Assembly: GCF_001402915.1 (NCBI RefSeq)
Contig: NZ_CP012945.1
Coordinates: forward strand, 2,271,501-2,335,500
DNA from: Devosia sp. A16
GTDB taxonomy: Bacteria > Pseudomonadota > Alphaproteobacteria > Rhizobiales > Devosiaceae
DNA: 64,000 nt
Direction: 5' to 3'
Notes under the pieces: generated by a model
What the model was told of the DNA's origin: nothing
The model's input: the letters and a program-made list of their open reading frames with translations, nothing else
Database searches by the model: none
Translations under genes and position numbers: made by a program
Shown: positions 55,488 to 64,000 of the stretch, piece after piece
Position numbering within the stretch: position 1 is the first letter of the stretch
Layout: each line of letters begins with the position of its first letter

Positions 55488-56513
55488 TCAGCTCCACGTG
55501 AGCACGATCTTGCCCTTCTCGCCCCCGGCCGCCAGCTTGAACGCCTCGGCATAGTCGTCGGCCGGCATGCGCCGGGTGATGACCTTCCGGACGTCGAGCC
55601 CGGACTCCAGCATCGCCAGCATCTTGTGCCAGGTCTCGAACATTTCGCGCCCGTAGATGCCGCGCAGCGTGATCATCCGGAACACGATCTTGCCCAGGTC
55701 GAAGATGAACGGCCGCGCGGGGACACCGAGCAGTGCAATCCGCCCGCCCATCACCATGTGGTCGATCATCTGGTCGAGCGCCGCCGGCGCGCCGCTCATC
55801 TCGAGCCCGACATCGAAACCTTCCTTCATGCCGAGCCGATCCATCACGGCGCGCAGCTCCTCTGTCGCGACATTGACCGGCACCACGTCGGCGACTTCGG
55901 TCGCGAGCTTCAATCGCTCCGGGTTGACGTCGGTGATCACCACGTGCCGCGCCCCGACATGCCGGGCGACGGCCGCCCCCATGATGCCGATCGGCCCCGC
56001 CCCGGTCACCAGCACATCCTCCCCGACGATGTCGAAGGCGAGCGCCGTGTGCACGGCATTCCCCAGCGGATCGAGGATGGCGCCCATCTCGTCGTCGATC
56101 GCATCGGGCAGCGGAATGATATTGAAGGCCGGAACTTTTACGAACTCCGCGAAGGCGCCGGGGAGGTTCACCCCGATCCCCTTGGTGTCGGGGTCGAGGT
56201 GGAATTTTCCAGCGCGGCTGGCCCGGCTCTTCATCCCCACGACATGGCCTTCACCGGAGACCCGCTGCCCGACCCTGAGGTTGCGGACCTCGGCGCCGAT
56301 GGCGGCGATCTCGCCGGCATACTCGTGGCCGGTGACCAGCGGTACCGGTACGGTCTTTTTGGCCCAGTCGTCCCAGTTGTAGATGTGAATGTCGGTGCCG
56401 CAGATGCCGGTCTTGTGCACCTTGACCAGCACATCCTCCGGTCCGATCTCGGGGATCGGCCGCTCTTCCATCCAGATACCCGGCTCGGTTCTGGCTTTGA
56501 CCAAAGCGCGCAT
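55488..56513 (-). CDS. tdh: L-threonine 3-dehydrogenase lacking the structural zinc site
   Basis: A 341-residue medium-chain dehydrogenase oxidising threonine to 2-amino-3-ketobutyrate. The catalytic zinc ligands are C38 (KTGICGTDIHIYNWDDWAKK) and H63-E64 (VTGHEYAGE). The NAD motif is VTGAGPIGIMGAAVARHVGA. In place of the four cysteines that bind structural zinc in E. coli Tdh (positions 93, 96, 99, 107) this protein has G93, S96, S99 and D107 (GEGHVVGMKSRASRAGKFHL). It shares one base with the kbl stop (TGATG) and forms the kbl-tdh operon, both divergent from the XRE-cupin regulator. Confidence 0.93.
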   Translation of the reverse strand: MRALVKARTEPGIWMEERPIPEIGPEDVLVKVHKTGICGTDIHIYNWDDWAKKTVPVPLVTGHEYAGEIAAIGAEVRNLRVGQRVSGEGHVVGMKSRASRAGKFHLDPDTKGIGVNLPGAFAEFVKVPAFNIIPLPDAIDDEMGAILDPLGNAVHTALAFDIVGEDVLVTGAGPIGIMGAAVARHVGARHVVITDVNPERLKLATEVADVVPVNVATEELRAVMDRLGMKEGFDVGLEMSGAPAALDQMIDHMVMGGRIALLGVPARPFIFDLGKIVFRMITLRGIYGREMFETWHKMLAMLESGLDVRKVITRRMPADDYAEAFKLAAGGEKGKIVLTWS

Positions 56514-57709
56514 CAGATCACCCCCACTTCCTTGCCGGCCTCGGCGAAAGCGCCGATGGCGAAGTCGATATCGTCAGCCGACAGGGTTGCCGATATCTGC
56601 GTGCGGATGCGCGCCTTGCCCTTCGGGACCACCGGGAAAAAGAACCCGGCGACGTAGACGCCCCGCCGATCGAGGGCGGCGGCAAGGTTCTGGGCCAGCG
56701 TTGCCTCGCCCAGCATCACCGGGATGATCGGGGTTTCGCCGGGCAGCAGATCGAAGCCGAGCCTGGTCATTCGACTGCGGAACTCTCGCGTGTTCTCCGC
56801 GAGCTTCGCCCTCAGGTCATCGGCGGCCTGCGCGATCTCGATCGCCTTGAGCGAGCCGGCCGTCACAGCAGGGGCAAGGGCGTTGGAGAACAGGTACGGC
56901 CGGGCGCGTTGCCGCAGCAGGTCGATCACCGGTTGCGGGCCGGTGATGAAGCCGCCCATGGCGCCGCCAAGCGTCTTGCCGAAGGTGCCGGTGATAATGT
57001 CAGGCTCGGCCCCGGTCAGCGCCCCGGTCCCGCGTCCCTCGGGGCCAAGATGCCCGGTGGCATGGCAATCGTCGACCGCAATTATGGCGCCATACTTGTC
57101 CGCCAGCGCGCGGATCTCCGGCAGTTTGGCGATATAGCCATCCATCGAGAACACCCCGTCGGTGACGATCAGCCGGAAGCGCGCGCCATCGGCAACCGCC
57201 TGCTTCAGCTGGGTTTCGAGGTCGTCCATGTCCGAGGTCTGGAAGCGGTAGCGCTTGGCTTTCGAAAGCCGCACCCCATCGATGATGGAAGCATGGTTGA
57301 GGCTGTCGGAGATGATCGCATCGTCCTCGGTCAACAGCGTTTCGAACAGCGCGCCGTTGGCGTCGAAACAGGCCGCGAACAGGATCGCATCATCCTTGCC
57401 GAGGTAACGCGCGACGGCGGTTTCGAGCTCGCGGTGCAGGTCGAGCGTGCCGCAGATGAAGCGGACCGAGGCCATGCCGAAGCCATACTGCTCGAGCGCC
57501 ATCGCGGCAGCGTCGGCGATATCAGGGTTGTCGGCGAGGCCGAGATAGTTGTTGGCGCAGAGGTTGACCATCTGCCTCGGTCCACCGGCTCCCGCCACGG
57601 TAACCCGCCCGCCCTGCGGCGAGGTGATCTGGCGCTCGCGCTTCATCAGGCCTTGCGCCTCGATGTCGGCAAGCACGGTCCTGAGATGATCGAGATATCC
57701 GGTTTGCAT
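56513..57709 (-). CDS. kbl: 2-amino-3-ketobutyrate CoA ligase
   Basis: A 398-residue PLP-dependent alpha-oxoamine synthase that cleaves 2-amino-3-ketobutyrate with CoA to glycine and acetyl-CoA. The Schiff-base lysine is K245 in [20 protein letters not shown]. Family signatures are [40 protein letters not shown] and [16 protein letters not shown]. The start ATG at 57709 has GGAGG seven bases upstream. Gene order kbl-tdh matches E. coli. It is divergent from the XRE-cupin gene, with two operator-like palindromes in the gap. Confidence 0.95.
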   Translation of the reverse strand: MQTGYLDHLRTVLADIEAQGLMKRERQITSPQGGRVTVAGAGGPRQMVNLCANNYLGLADNPDIADAAAMALEQYGFGMASVRFICGTLDLHRELETAVARYLGKDDAILFAACFDANGALFETLLTEDDAIISDSLNHASIIDGVRLSKAKRYRFQTSDMDDLETQLKQAVADGARFRLIVTDGVFSMDGYIAKLPEIRALADKYGAIIAVDDCHATGHLGPEGRGTGALTGAEPDIITGTFGKTLGGAMGGFITGPQPVIDLLRQRARPYLFSNALAPAVTAGSLKAIEIAQAADDLRAKLAENTREFRSRMTRLGFDLLPGETPIIPVMLGEATLAQNLAAALDRRGVYVAGFFFPVVPKGKARIRTQISATLSADDIDFAIGAFAEAGKEVGVI

Positions 57710-57727
57710 GGTCGTTCCTCCGATATG

Positions 57728-57779
57728 GAGGAAATTCCGCTATAACGGACATATAGTCAAGTAATCGCGGAATTTCCGC
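57728..57779. promoter_or_regulatory. paired operators between kbl-tdh and the XRE-cupin gene
   Basis: Two 13-bp palindromes: GAGGAAATTCCGC (57728-57740, one mismatch) and GCGGAATTTCCGC (57767-57779, perfect), centres 39 bp apart. Between them is AT-rich DNA with TTATAG/CTATAA and TTGACT on the minus strand. The whole piece is an inverted repeat of GGAAATTCCGC. Binding by the XRE-cupin protein is inferred. Confidence 0.72.
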
Positions 57780-57814
57780 TTGGCAGCCAGATGGTACTTG
57801 GCGATAAAGGCAGC

Positions 57815-58384
57815 ATGGCAAGCACTGAAGCCCCCGATATCGGCCCGATCATCCAGCGCGAGCGCAAAGCCCGGCACCTGACGCTGGAGCGGCTGGCGGC
57901 GCTGTCGGGCGTGTCGCGCTCGATGTTGAGCCAGATCGAACGCGGCGAGTCGAATCCCACCTTCGCGGTGCTCTGGGGCCTGACCCAGGCGCTGAAGATC
58001 GACCTCGCCGATCTGATCGAAGGCGGCGTGGCGCATCGACGCGCCGCCCCGGTGGACGTTGTGACGGTGCCGCTGACGCCCGAGATCAACAGCCCCGAGG
58101 GGCATTGGCGCCTGCGTATCCTGAGCCCGACCAGCATGGCCGGCCGGGTCGAGTGGTACGAGGTCGACATCGCCCCCGGCAGCCGGCTGCACAGCGCGCC
58201 GCACGCCGCCGGCACCTACGAGCATCTGACGGCACAGACCCACGGCCTCAGGGTGAAGACGGCGCTCGGCGAGCAGGCGCTGGGTTCAGGCGAAACGGCG
58301 CGCTACCGCGCCGATGTCGAGCACGAGATCATCAATGACGGGAATGTGCCGGCGCGGGCGCTGATGGTGGTGGTGTACGAGTAA
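57815..58384 (+). CDS. XRE-family regulator with cupin sensor domain
   Basis: A 189-residue protein. The N-terminal helix-turn-helix (about residues 10-70) is PIIQRERKARHLTLERLAAL, SGVSRSMLSQIERGESNPTF, AVLWGLTQALKIDLADLIEG. The C-terminal cupin domain (about 95-188) has RVEWYEVDIAPGSRLHSAPH, GTYEHLTAQTHGLRVKTALG and ALMVVVYE. The metal site histidines of the cupin motif look partly present. Proteins of this shape control amino-acid or polyamine genes. Placement next to kbl-tdh points to control of threonine breakdown. The ATG at 57815 has AAGG about five bases upstream; an alternative at 57791 is possible. Confidence 0.87.
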   Translation: MASTEAPDIGPIIQRERKARHLTLERLAALSGVSRSMLSQIERGESNPTFAVLWGLTQALKIDLADLIEGGVAHRRAAPVDVVTVPLTPEINSPEGHWRLRILSPTSMAGRVEWYEVDIAPGSRLHSAPHAAGTYEHLTAQTHGLRVKTALGEQALGSGETARYRADVEHEIINDGNVPARALMVVVYE

Positions 58385-58412
58385 GGGGTACGTTGCTTCT
58401 CCGGTGGCTGCG

Positions 58413-58530
58413 GATCCCCACCCTTGATCCCTCCCCCCTGAACAGGGGGAGGGAGACGACAGCCTCGATGTCAGCGTGAGCGTCTCCCTCCCCATGTTTA
58501 GGGGGAGGGGACAGGGGTGGGGTCAGCCCG
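58413..58530. repeat. palindromic intergenic repeat, family A (copy 8)
   Basis: GATCCCCACCCTTGATCCCT, CCCCCTGAACAGGGGGAGGG and AGACGACA, then CGTCTCCCTCCCCATGTTTA and GGGGGAGGGGACAGGGGTGG. It lies between the convergent XRE-cupin and murJ genes. Confidence 0.86.
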
Positions 58531-58534
58531 CACC

Positions 58535-60100
58535 TCAGCCAGCTTTCCGCCGCCGCAACCGTCGCAGCAACCCACCCAGCCGCTGCACGCCCGTCAGATG
58601 CGCCAGCGCAAAATACAGCCCCGCTCCGAAAACGCAGAGCGCCAGCAGCGCCAGCGCCTGCGCCGGGAAGAAGTAGCCAGGATCGAACACCGGCCCGAGC
58701 AGCAGCACCAACCCATAGAGCGCGCCCGACATCACCAGCGTCAGCAGCACGATCATGCCCTCCTGCCGCCATTCCGCGCCAGTGATGGTGAAATGACCAC
58801 GCCGGGCAAGGAAGATGGCGAGCAGCGCTACGTTGACCCAGGCGGCGAGCGAGGTGGCGAGCGCGATGCCGACATGCTTCAGCGTGGGAAACAGCGCCAG
58901 CGAGAGCCCGATATTGATCACCAGCGAGACGAAGGCGAACCAGGTCGGTGTCTTGGTATCCTTGCGCGAGAAGAACCCTGGCTGCAGCACGCGGATCAAC
59001 ACGAAGGCGGGCAGCCCCACGGCGAAGGCGATCAGCGCCTGTGCGACGTTGACGCTGTCGGTCGGCCCGAACGCGCCGCGCTCGAACAGCACCCGTACCA
59101 CCGGCAGGGCCAGCGCGACCAACGCCCCGGCCGCCGGCATCGACAGCAGCATCGACAGAAACAGTGACTGGCTCTGGCTTTGCCGGGCCTCGAGGTCGCG
59201 TCCGGCGCTGAGATGGCGGCTGAGCTCCGGCAGCAGCACCGTGCCGATGGCGATGCCGATAATGCCGAGGGGCAGCTGGTACAGGCGGTCGGCATTGTAG
59301 ATGATCGACATCACCTCATCGGCGCCCGAGGCGATGATGGTGCCGACGAAGATGTTGATCTGGGTGATGCCGCCGGCAATGATCGCCGGCACCGCGAGGA
59401 TCCAGAAACGGCGCACTTCGGCGTCGAACCGCGGCAGCCGCAATCGCGGCACGAAGCCGGCGCGACGGATCGCCCAGTAGACCAGCATGAGTTGCGCAAT
59501 GCCGCCCAGCATGGTGGCGATCGCCACCCAGAACGCGGTGTCCGGCGCCTCGAGCGTCAGAATCGCCAGGGGAACCAGCGCCCCGATATTGACGATGTTG
59601 AGCACGATCGGCGCGAAGGCCGCGGCGAAGAAGCGTCCCAGGCTGTTGAGGATCGCCGCATAGGCCGCCATCAGCGACATGCAGGCGAGATAGGGGAACA
59701 TGATCCGGGTGAGGAACACCGTGAGGTCGAACTTCCCGGGGTCGCCGACGAAGCCCGGCACGAACAGCACCATGATCTGTGGCGTGAAGATCTCGACGAG
59801 GATGGTGACGATGAGGATCGCCGCCACCAGCCAGCTCATGATCCGGCCGGCCAGCTCCTTCGCCCCCTCGTTGCCCTCGGTCTCGAGCGCACTCGAGAAC
59901 ATCGGCACGAACGCGGTGTTGAACGCTCCTTCGGCGAACAGTCGCCGGAACAGATTGGGGAAGCGGAACGCCGCGTTGAACGCATCGGAAACCGGCGAGA
60001 TGCCGAGCACCGCCGCCATCAGCGCATCGCGCGCAAAGCCGAAGACGCGCGAGACGAGGGTCAACCCGCCGACCGAGAGGAAATTGCGATAGAGGCTCAT
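58535..60100 (-). CDS. murJ: lipid II flippase MurJ
   Basis: A 521-residue polytopic membrane protein of the MOP superfamily that moves lipid II across the inner membrane, with about 14 helices. The start is MSLYRNFLSVGGLTLVSRVF with GFARDALMAAVLGISPVSDA and FNAAFRFPNLFRRLFAEGAF, the MurJ signature block; FVPMF follows. Later parts (NIFVGTIIASGADEVMSIIY, NADRLYQLPLGIIGIAIGTV, LLPELSRHLSA) are also characteristic. The length is normal. The order glnD-murJ on this strand is conserved. A family A repeat lies upstream. Confidence 0.95.
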   Translation of the reverse strand: MSLYRNFLSVGGLTLVSRVFGFARDALMAAVLGISPVSDAFNAAFRFPNLFRRLFAEGAFNTAFVPMFSSALETEGNEGAKELAGRIMSWLVAAILIVTILVEIFTPQIMVLFVPGFVGDPGKFDLTVFLTRIMFPYLACMSLMAAYAAILNSLGRFFAAAFAPIVLNIVNIGALVPLAILTLEAPDTAFWVAIATMLGGIAQLMLVYWAIRRAGFVPRLRLPRFDAEVRRFWILAVPAIIAGGITQINIFVGTIIASGADEVMSIIYNADRLYQLPLGIIGIAIGTVLLPELSRHLSAGRDLEARQSQSQSLFLSMLLSMPAAGALVALALPVVRVLFERGAFGPTDSVNVAQALIAFAVGLPAFVLIRVLQPGFFSRKDTKTPTWFAFVSLVINIGLSLALFPTLKHVGIALATSLAAWVNVALLAIFLARRGHFTITGAEWRQEGMIVLLTLVMSGALYGLVLLLGPVFDPGYFFPAQALALLALCVFGAGLYFALAHLTGVQRLGGLLRRLRRRKAG

Positions 60101-60120
60101 GGGAACGCCGGTGCGAGCCG

Positions 60121-60231
60121 ACCCCCACCCCTGTCCCCTCCCCCTAAGGAAGGGGAGGGAGACGAGAACACAACCGCCGCGGGGAGGGTCTCCCTCCCCC
60201 TGTTCGGCGGGAGGGGACAGGGGTGGGGGGC
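60121..60231. repeat. palindromic intergenic repeat, family A (copy 9)
   Basis: ACCCCCACCCCTGTCCCCTC, CCCCTAAGGAAGGGGAGGGA, then GGTCTCCCTCCCCCTGTTCG and GGAGGGGACAGGGGTGGGGG. GCCGGTGCGAGCCG precedes it, as GCCGGTGCGAGC precedes copy 6. It lies between murJ and glnD. Confidence 0.86.
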
Positions 60232-60244
60232 CACGGCCACCGGA

Positions 60245-63043
60245 TTACCCATTCGCCACCTTGGCCTTCTCGTCGACGCCCCCGAACACCGCGAGCAGTG
60301 CGTCGTGGATCTTCTTCTGGCGCGATTTCGATTCGATCTTATGGCCGGTGAGGTCGGTGACGTAGAACACGTCGACCGCCTTCTCGCCGTAGGTGCCGAT
60401 ATGGGCTGAGCCGATGGTGAGGTTGAGGTCGGAGATCTGGCGGGTGAGCTGATGCAAGAGGCCCGTGCGGTCGAGGCCCATCACCTCGATGACGGTGAAC
60501 TTCTCCGAAATGGTGTTCGATACCGCCACTTGCGCCGGCAGGGTGAAGGGTTTGAGCCGCTTGTTGTGCCGACTCTCCTTGCCGAGATCGATCAGAACCT
60601 GCCGCTTGCCCTGCAGCAGTTGCTTCACCGTGTCGATGATGCGGGTGGCGCGGACCTTCTCGTCCTCGTCCGAGGTGAATGAGCGGCGCAGCCTGAAAGT
60701 GTCGACGGCGCGGCCGTCGCGGGTACCGAAGATCTGTGCGCCGATGATCGAGGCGTCGGCCATGGTGCAGGCGCCGGCGATCAGCGACAACAGCCGCGGA
60801 TGGTCCGGGGTGTAGAAATTGACTTCGGTGATGCCCTCGAACGATTTCACCCGGATGGAGCCGGCGAACATCTGCCCGGCCTGGTCGGCGGCGCGGATCA
60901 TCCGGGCGTGTTCGACCTGCAGTTCCGGCTCGGCGCGCAGCCAGTAATGGTCGTAGTGGCGGCCGAGATAGGTATCGACTTCCGCCGCCGGCCAGGCGGA
61001 CAGAGCGCCGCGCAGCACCGTCTTTGCCGCCTCGATGCGATCGCGCTGCGTCACCTGGCTGTGGCCGCCCGACAGCAGTGGCTCGGTGGCATAGTAGAGG
61101 GCGCGCAGCAGCGACCCCTTCCAGCCGGTCCACACCCCGGGGCCCACCGCGCGGATGTCGCAGGCGGTCAGGATCATCAACAGCGCCAGCCGTTGCGGCG
61201 ACTGCACCACGTCGGCGAACGAGCGCGCCGTTTCGGGATCCTGGATATCGCGGCTCTGGGCGATCTCGCTCATCAAGAGGTGATGTTCGACCAGCCAGGA
61301 GACGGTGTCGGTTTCGGCCGGGTCGAGCCCCAGGCGCGGGCAGAATTTCCGCGCGATGCGGGCTCCGGCGATCGAGTGATCCTCCGGCCGGCCCTTGGCG
61401 ATGTCATGGAGGAACAGCGCCACATAGAGCAGCCGCGTGTCGTTGAGATGCGGCAGCAACTCGTGCGTCAGCGGCAGCTGTTCGCGCAGGCCCCCATTGG
61501 CGATGTCGGCCATCACTCCGACGGCGCGGATCAGGTGCTCGTCCACCGTGTAGTGGTGGTACATGTTGAACTGCATCAGCGCGACGATCTTGCCGAATTC
61601 CGGCACGAAGCGGCCGAGCACACCCGCTTCGTTCATCTGCCTCAGGATGCGCTCGACATAGGTCGGCGCGGTCAGGATCTCGAGGAACCAGGCATTGGCC
61701 TGCCTGTCGTTCCGCAGATCATGGCCGATCAGCTTGAACGAGCGGCGGATCAGCTTGATGGCGTCGGGATGGAGGTGCGCATCGTGCCGCCCCGCCAGCA
61801 TGAACCCCTTGATGAGGTTGCGCGGGTCTTTCTGGAATACGTCGGGCCCGGCGACGTTGAGCCGGCCGCCCTCGATGACGAAATCGGTCTCGCCCTTGAT
61901 CGCCACCTTGCCGCGCTTGAACGGCGCCAGCACCCGCCCGACCATGTCGAGCGGCTTGGCGTGGTCGAATTCCAGCGACGTGCAGAAGATGCGGGTGAGG
62001 TCGCCGACATCCTTGGCGACGAGGAAGTAGCGCTTCATGAAGCGCTCGACCCCGAGCATCCCGGCGCGGTCGTTGTAGCCGAGCCGCGCGGCGAGGTCGG
62101 GCTGGACGTCGAAGGTCAGCTTCTCGTCGGCCCGGCCGGTGAGGAAGTGGAGGTTACAGCGGATCGCCCAGAGGAAATCCTCGGCCCGTTGAAACAGCCG
62201 GTACTCCTCGGCGCTCAATACGCCCTTGCCCACCAGCTCGGCGCTGGATTTGACCCGGTAGAAATACTTGCCGATCCAGAACAGGGCGTGGAGGTCCCTG
62301 AGACCGCCCTTGCCGTCCTTGATGTTGGGCTCGACCACGTAGCGGGTATTGCCCATCTGCCGGTGCCGTTCGTCGCGCTCGGCCATCTTGGCGGCGATGA
62401 ATTCCGGCCCGGTCTTGGGCATGATCTCGGTTTCGAACCTGTGTACCAGTTCTTCGAACAGCTTTTTGTCGCCGGTGAGGTAGCGTGCTTCCAGCGTTGC
62501 GGTGCGCACCGTCATGTCGGAGCGCGCCATGCGGATGCAATCGTCGACCGAGCGCACGGCATGGCCGACCTTCTGGCCGAGGTCCCACAGCATGTAGAGG
62601 ATATACTCGGTGATCTGCTCGCCCCAGGGCGTCTGCTTGTAGGGCAGGATGAAGAGCAGATCGATGTCGGAGCCGGGCGCCAGCGTGCCGCGGCCATAGC
62701 CGCCCACCGCGGCGATCGAGATCATTTCGGCCCCGGAGGGGTTGTCGACCGGGTAGACGTCGCGCACCGCGAAATGGTGCACCGCGCGGATGATGTCGTC
62801 TTCGGCGGCGCTGAGATTCATGGCACAGCGGGTACCCTTGCCGGTGGCCATCAGCTCCGCCTCGGCACCCCTGCGGGCGTCGGCGAGGACGGAACGGACA
62901 TGCTGGAGCACGATGCTGCGGGCCGCCGCGGATTTGGGGTCTTCTGCGCCGACGAGGCGCCTTATGTCGCCGAGGATGGTCTCGGCCGTGGTGAGCTGGA
63001 AGGCCGGTTTTCGCGGTCGGGCGTCAATTTCGGCGAGCTGCAT
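60245..63043 (-). CDS. glnD: bifunctional [protein-PII] uridylyltransferase/uridylyl-removing enzyme
   Basis: A 932-residue nitrogen sensor that uridylylates PII at low glutamine and removes UMP at high glutamine. The N-terminal nucleotidyltransferase domain has [20 protein letters not shown] (GSxxD) near residue 125. The HD hydrolase domain has [20 protein letters not shown] near 540. Two C-terminal ACT domains, about 735-930, have [20 protein letters not shown] and [20 protein letters not shown]. The order and length match GlnD. It overlaps the mutS stop by 20 bases, so translation of the two may be coupled. Confidence 0.96.
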   Translation of the reverse strand: MQLAEIDARPRKPAFQLTTAETILGDIRRLVGAEDPKSAAARSIVLQHVRSVLADARRGAEAELMATGKGTRCAMNLSAAEDDIIRAVHHFAVRDVYPVDNPSGAEMISIAAVGGYGRGTLAPGSDIDLLFILPYKQTPWGEQITEYILYMLWDLGQKVGHAVRSVDDCIRMARSDMTVRTATLEARYLTGDKKLFEELVHRFETEIMPKTGPEFIAAKMAERDERHRQMGNTRYVVEPNIKDGKGGLRDLHALFWIGKYFYRVKSSAELVGKGVLSAEEYRLFQRAEDFLWAIRCNLHFLTGRADEKLTFDVQPDLAARLGYNDRAGMLGVERFMKRYFLVAKDVGDLTRIFCTSLEFDHAKPLDMVGRVLAPFKRGKVAIKGETDFVIEGGRLNVAGPDVFQKDPRNLIKGFMLAGRHDAHLHPDAIKLIRRSFKLIGHDLRNDRQANAWFLEILTAPTYVERILRQMNEAGVLGRFVPEFGKIVALMQFNMYHHYTVDEHLIRAVGVMADIANGGLREQLPLTHELLPHLNDTRLLYVALFLHDIAKGRPEDHSIAGARIARKFCPRLGLDPAETDTVSWLVEHHLLMSEIAQSRDIQDPETARSFADVVQSPQRLALLMILTACDIRAVGPGVWTGWKGSLLRALYYATEPLLSGGHSQVTQRDRIEAAKTVLRGALSAWPAAEVDTYLGRHYDHYWLRAEPELQVEHARMIRAADQAGQMFAGSIRVKSFEGITEVNFYTPDHPRLLSLIAGACTMADASIIGAQIFGTRDGRAVDTFRLRRSFTSDEDEKVRATRIIDTVKQLLQGKRQVLIDLGKESRHNKRLKPFTLPAQVAVSNTISEKFTVIEVMGLDRTGLLHQLTRQISDLNLTIGSAHIGTYGEKAVDVFYVTDLTGHKIESKSRQKKIHDALLAVFGGVDEKAKVANG

Positions 63044-64000
63044 CGCGGATTTTCTTAAGCTCGTAGATCAGGTCGATGGCCGCGCGGGGCGTAAGGTCGT
63101 CGGGGCGTACCTGATCGAGCATGTCATGAATGGGATTAACGGCCGCCTTCGGGGTGGGCGGTTGATGCGCAAAGAGCGGCAGATCGTCTAGCACGACGGC
63201 TTTTCCGCCGGAAGAGCGCTGTTCGAGCACGCCCAGCACCTGGCGGGCGCGCGCCAGCACGGACTCGGGCAGGCCGGCGAGCTTGGCCACCTGGATGCCG
63301 TAGCTGCGATCGGCGGCGCCGTCGGCCACTTCGTGCAGAAACACAACTTCCCCCTCCCACTCGCGCACCTTCATGGTGTGGTTGGAGACGCGCGCCAAGG
63401 TTTTGGACAGGGCCGTCATCTCATGGAAGTGCGTCGCGAACAGGGCGCGGCAGCCGGTCTGGTCGTGCAGCGCCTCGACGGCAGCCCAGGCGATGCTCAG
63501 CCCATCGAAGGTGGCGGTGCCGCGGCCGATCTCGTCGAGGATCACCAGCGAACGCTGCGTGGCGCGGTTGAGGATGGCGGCGGTTTCGACCATCTCGACC
63601 ATGAAGGTCGAGCGGCCCCCGCCGATATCGTCTGAGGCGCCGACGCGCGAGAACACCCGGTCGACCACCCCGATATGCGCGGCCGTGGCCGGCACGTAGC
63701 TGCCCATCTGCGCGAGGATCGCGATCAGCGCGTTCTGGCGGAGGAAGGTGGATTTACCGCCCATATTCGGGCCGGTGACCAGCCACAGCGCTCCGCCGGT
63801 CAAGTCGCAGCCATTCTCGACGAACACCTCGTGCTGCGCCCGCACATTGGTCTCGACCACCGGATGCCGGCCGCCTTCGATGTAGAAGGCGAGGCTGTCG
63901 TCGATGGTCGGGCGGCAGAAGTTGCGGGTCATCGCCAGCTGCGCCAAAGCGGCCGCGACGTCGAGTTCGGCCAGCGCATCGGCGATGGCGCGCAGCCGGG
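63024..64000 (-). CDS. mutS: DNA mismatch repair protein MutS, C-terminal part (5' end outside window)
   Basis: A fragment of about 325 residues. It includes the end of the lever/clamp region ([20 protein letters not shown]), the core [17 protein letters not shown]-type Walker A ([20 protein letters not shown]), signature [20 protein letters not shown], Walker [21 protein letters not shown] and the H loop [12 protein letters not shown], then the C-terminal helix-turn-helix ([20 protein letters not shown]). No stop occurs up to the window edge, so the gene continues; the TTG at 63947 is internal, not a start. MutS recognises base mismatches and starts repair. Confidence 0.95.
   Translation of the reverse strand, partial: RLRAIADALAELDVAAALAQLAMTRNFCRPTIDDSLAFYIEGGRHPVVETNVRAQHEVFVENGCDLTGGALWLVTGPNMGGKSTFLRQNALIAILAQMGSYVPATAAHIGVVDRVFSRVGASDDIGGGRSTFMVEMVETAAILNRATQRSLVILDEIGRGTATFDGLSIAWAAVEALHDQTGCRALFATHFHEMTALSKTLARVSNHTMKVREWEGEVVFLHEVADGAADRSYGIQVAKLAGLPESVLARARQVLGVLEQRSSGGKAVVLDDLPLFAHQPPTPKAAVNPIHDMLDQVRPDDLTPRAAIDLIYELKKIRDAARRN

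Overview
The window is a GC-rich alphaproteobacterial chromosome segment. Gene order points to Hyphomicrobiales (Rhizobiales), possibly Devosia-like; the taxon is an inference from synteny and protein character, with no rRNA or marker search behind it. Two conserved housekeeping blocks are recognisable: rimP-nusA-ylxR-infB ... rbfA-truB ... rpsO-pnp (11.8-34.7 kb), and on the minus strand mutS-glnD-murJ ... trpS-uspA-nfuA-tsaB-rimI-fur-plsC ... miaB-phoH-ybeY-corC ... lnt-metK-trmB (64.0-39.2 kb). No tRNA, rRNA, CRISPR array or prophage was seen.

Region by region. 0-11.7 kb is accessory: a LacI-type repressor facing a small orphan gene with three operators, an OmpR/EnvZ-type two-component pair, an intact IS481-family insertion sequence, an aldo/keto reductase, a DHA2 efflux pump behind four CTTAAG boxes, a PanE-like reductase and glutathione-dependent formaldehyde dehydrogenase. 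11.8-17.7 kb is the transcription/translation operon rimP-nusA-ylxR-infB, with an intrinsic terminator in its leader and another after infB. 17.7-28.4 kb is an accessory block separating infB from rbfA: an IS110-family element, an ABC exporter, a ClpP paralogue, ArsR plus SRPBCC, a UvrA-like ATPase, and an ABC-2 exporter with a TetR regulator. 28.4-34.7 kb holds rbfA, truB, an HWE-type kinase, rpsO and pnp. 34.8-39.1 kb is accessory, including a TetR/MFS pair sharing a large palindromic operator. 39.2-64 kb is the second backbone, interrupted by a serine hydrolase, a PLP lyase with a VOC protein, and the kbl-tdh threonine pathway with its XRE-cupin regulator.

The strongest observation is the IS110-family element at 17832-18981. 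Removing it with one CT dinucleotide restores a sequence identical over at least 24 bases to an empty copy at about 26.32 kb. Its 5' non-coding region folds into two internal-loop hairpins whose loops carry segments matching both sides of the target (CTCCCCT and CCTTGAG) and both ends of the element (ACGGTTG and CATACAAG). This is the architecture of the bridge RNA described for IS110 elements such as IS621. Here it is aimed at an abundant palindromic intergenic repeat of this genome. The transposase appears frameshifted by one base near 18798-18800.

Non-coding space is dominated by at least six families of 50-170 bp palindromic repeats built from CCCTCCCC/GGGGAGGG arms, present in nearly every larger gap and mostly downstream of genes. 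A separate hairpin repeat of about 40 bp lies in the leaders of three genes in the same orientation. Most large ORFs antisense to the genes listed are high-GC shadows and were left out.
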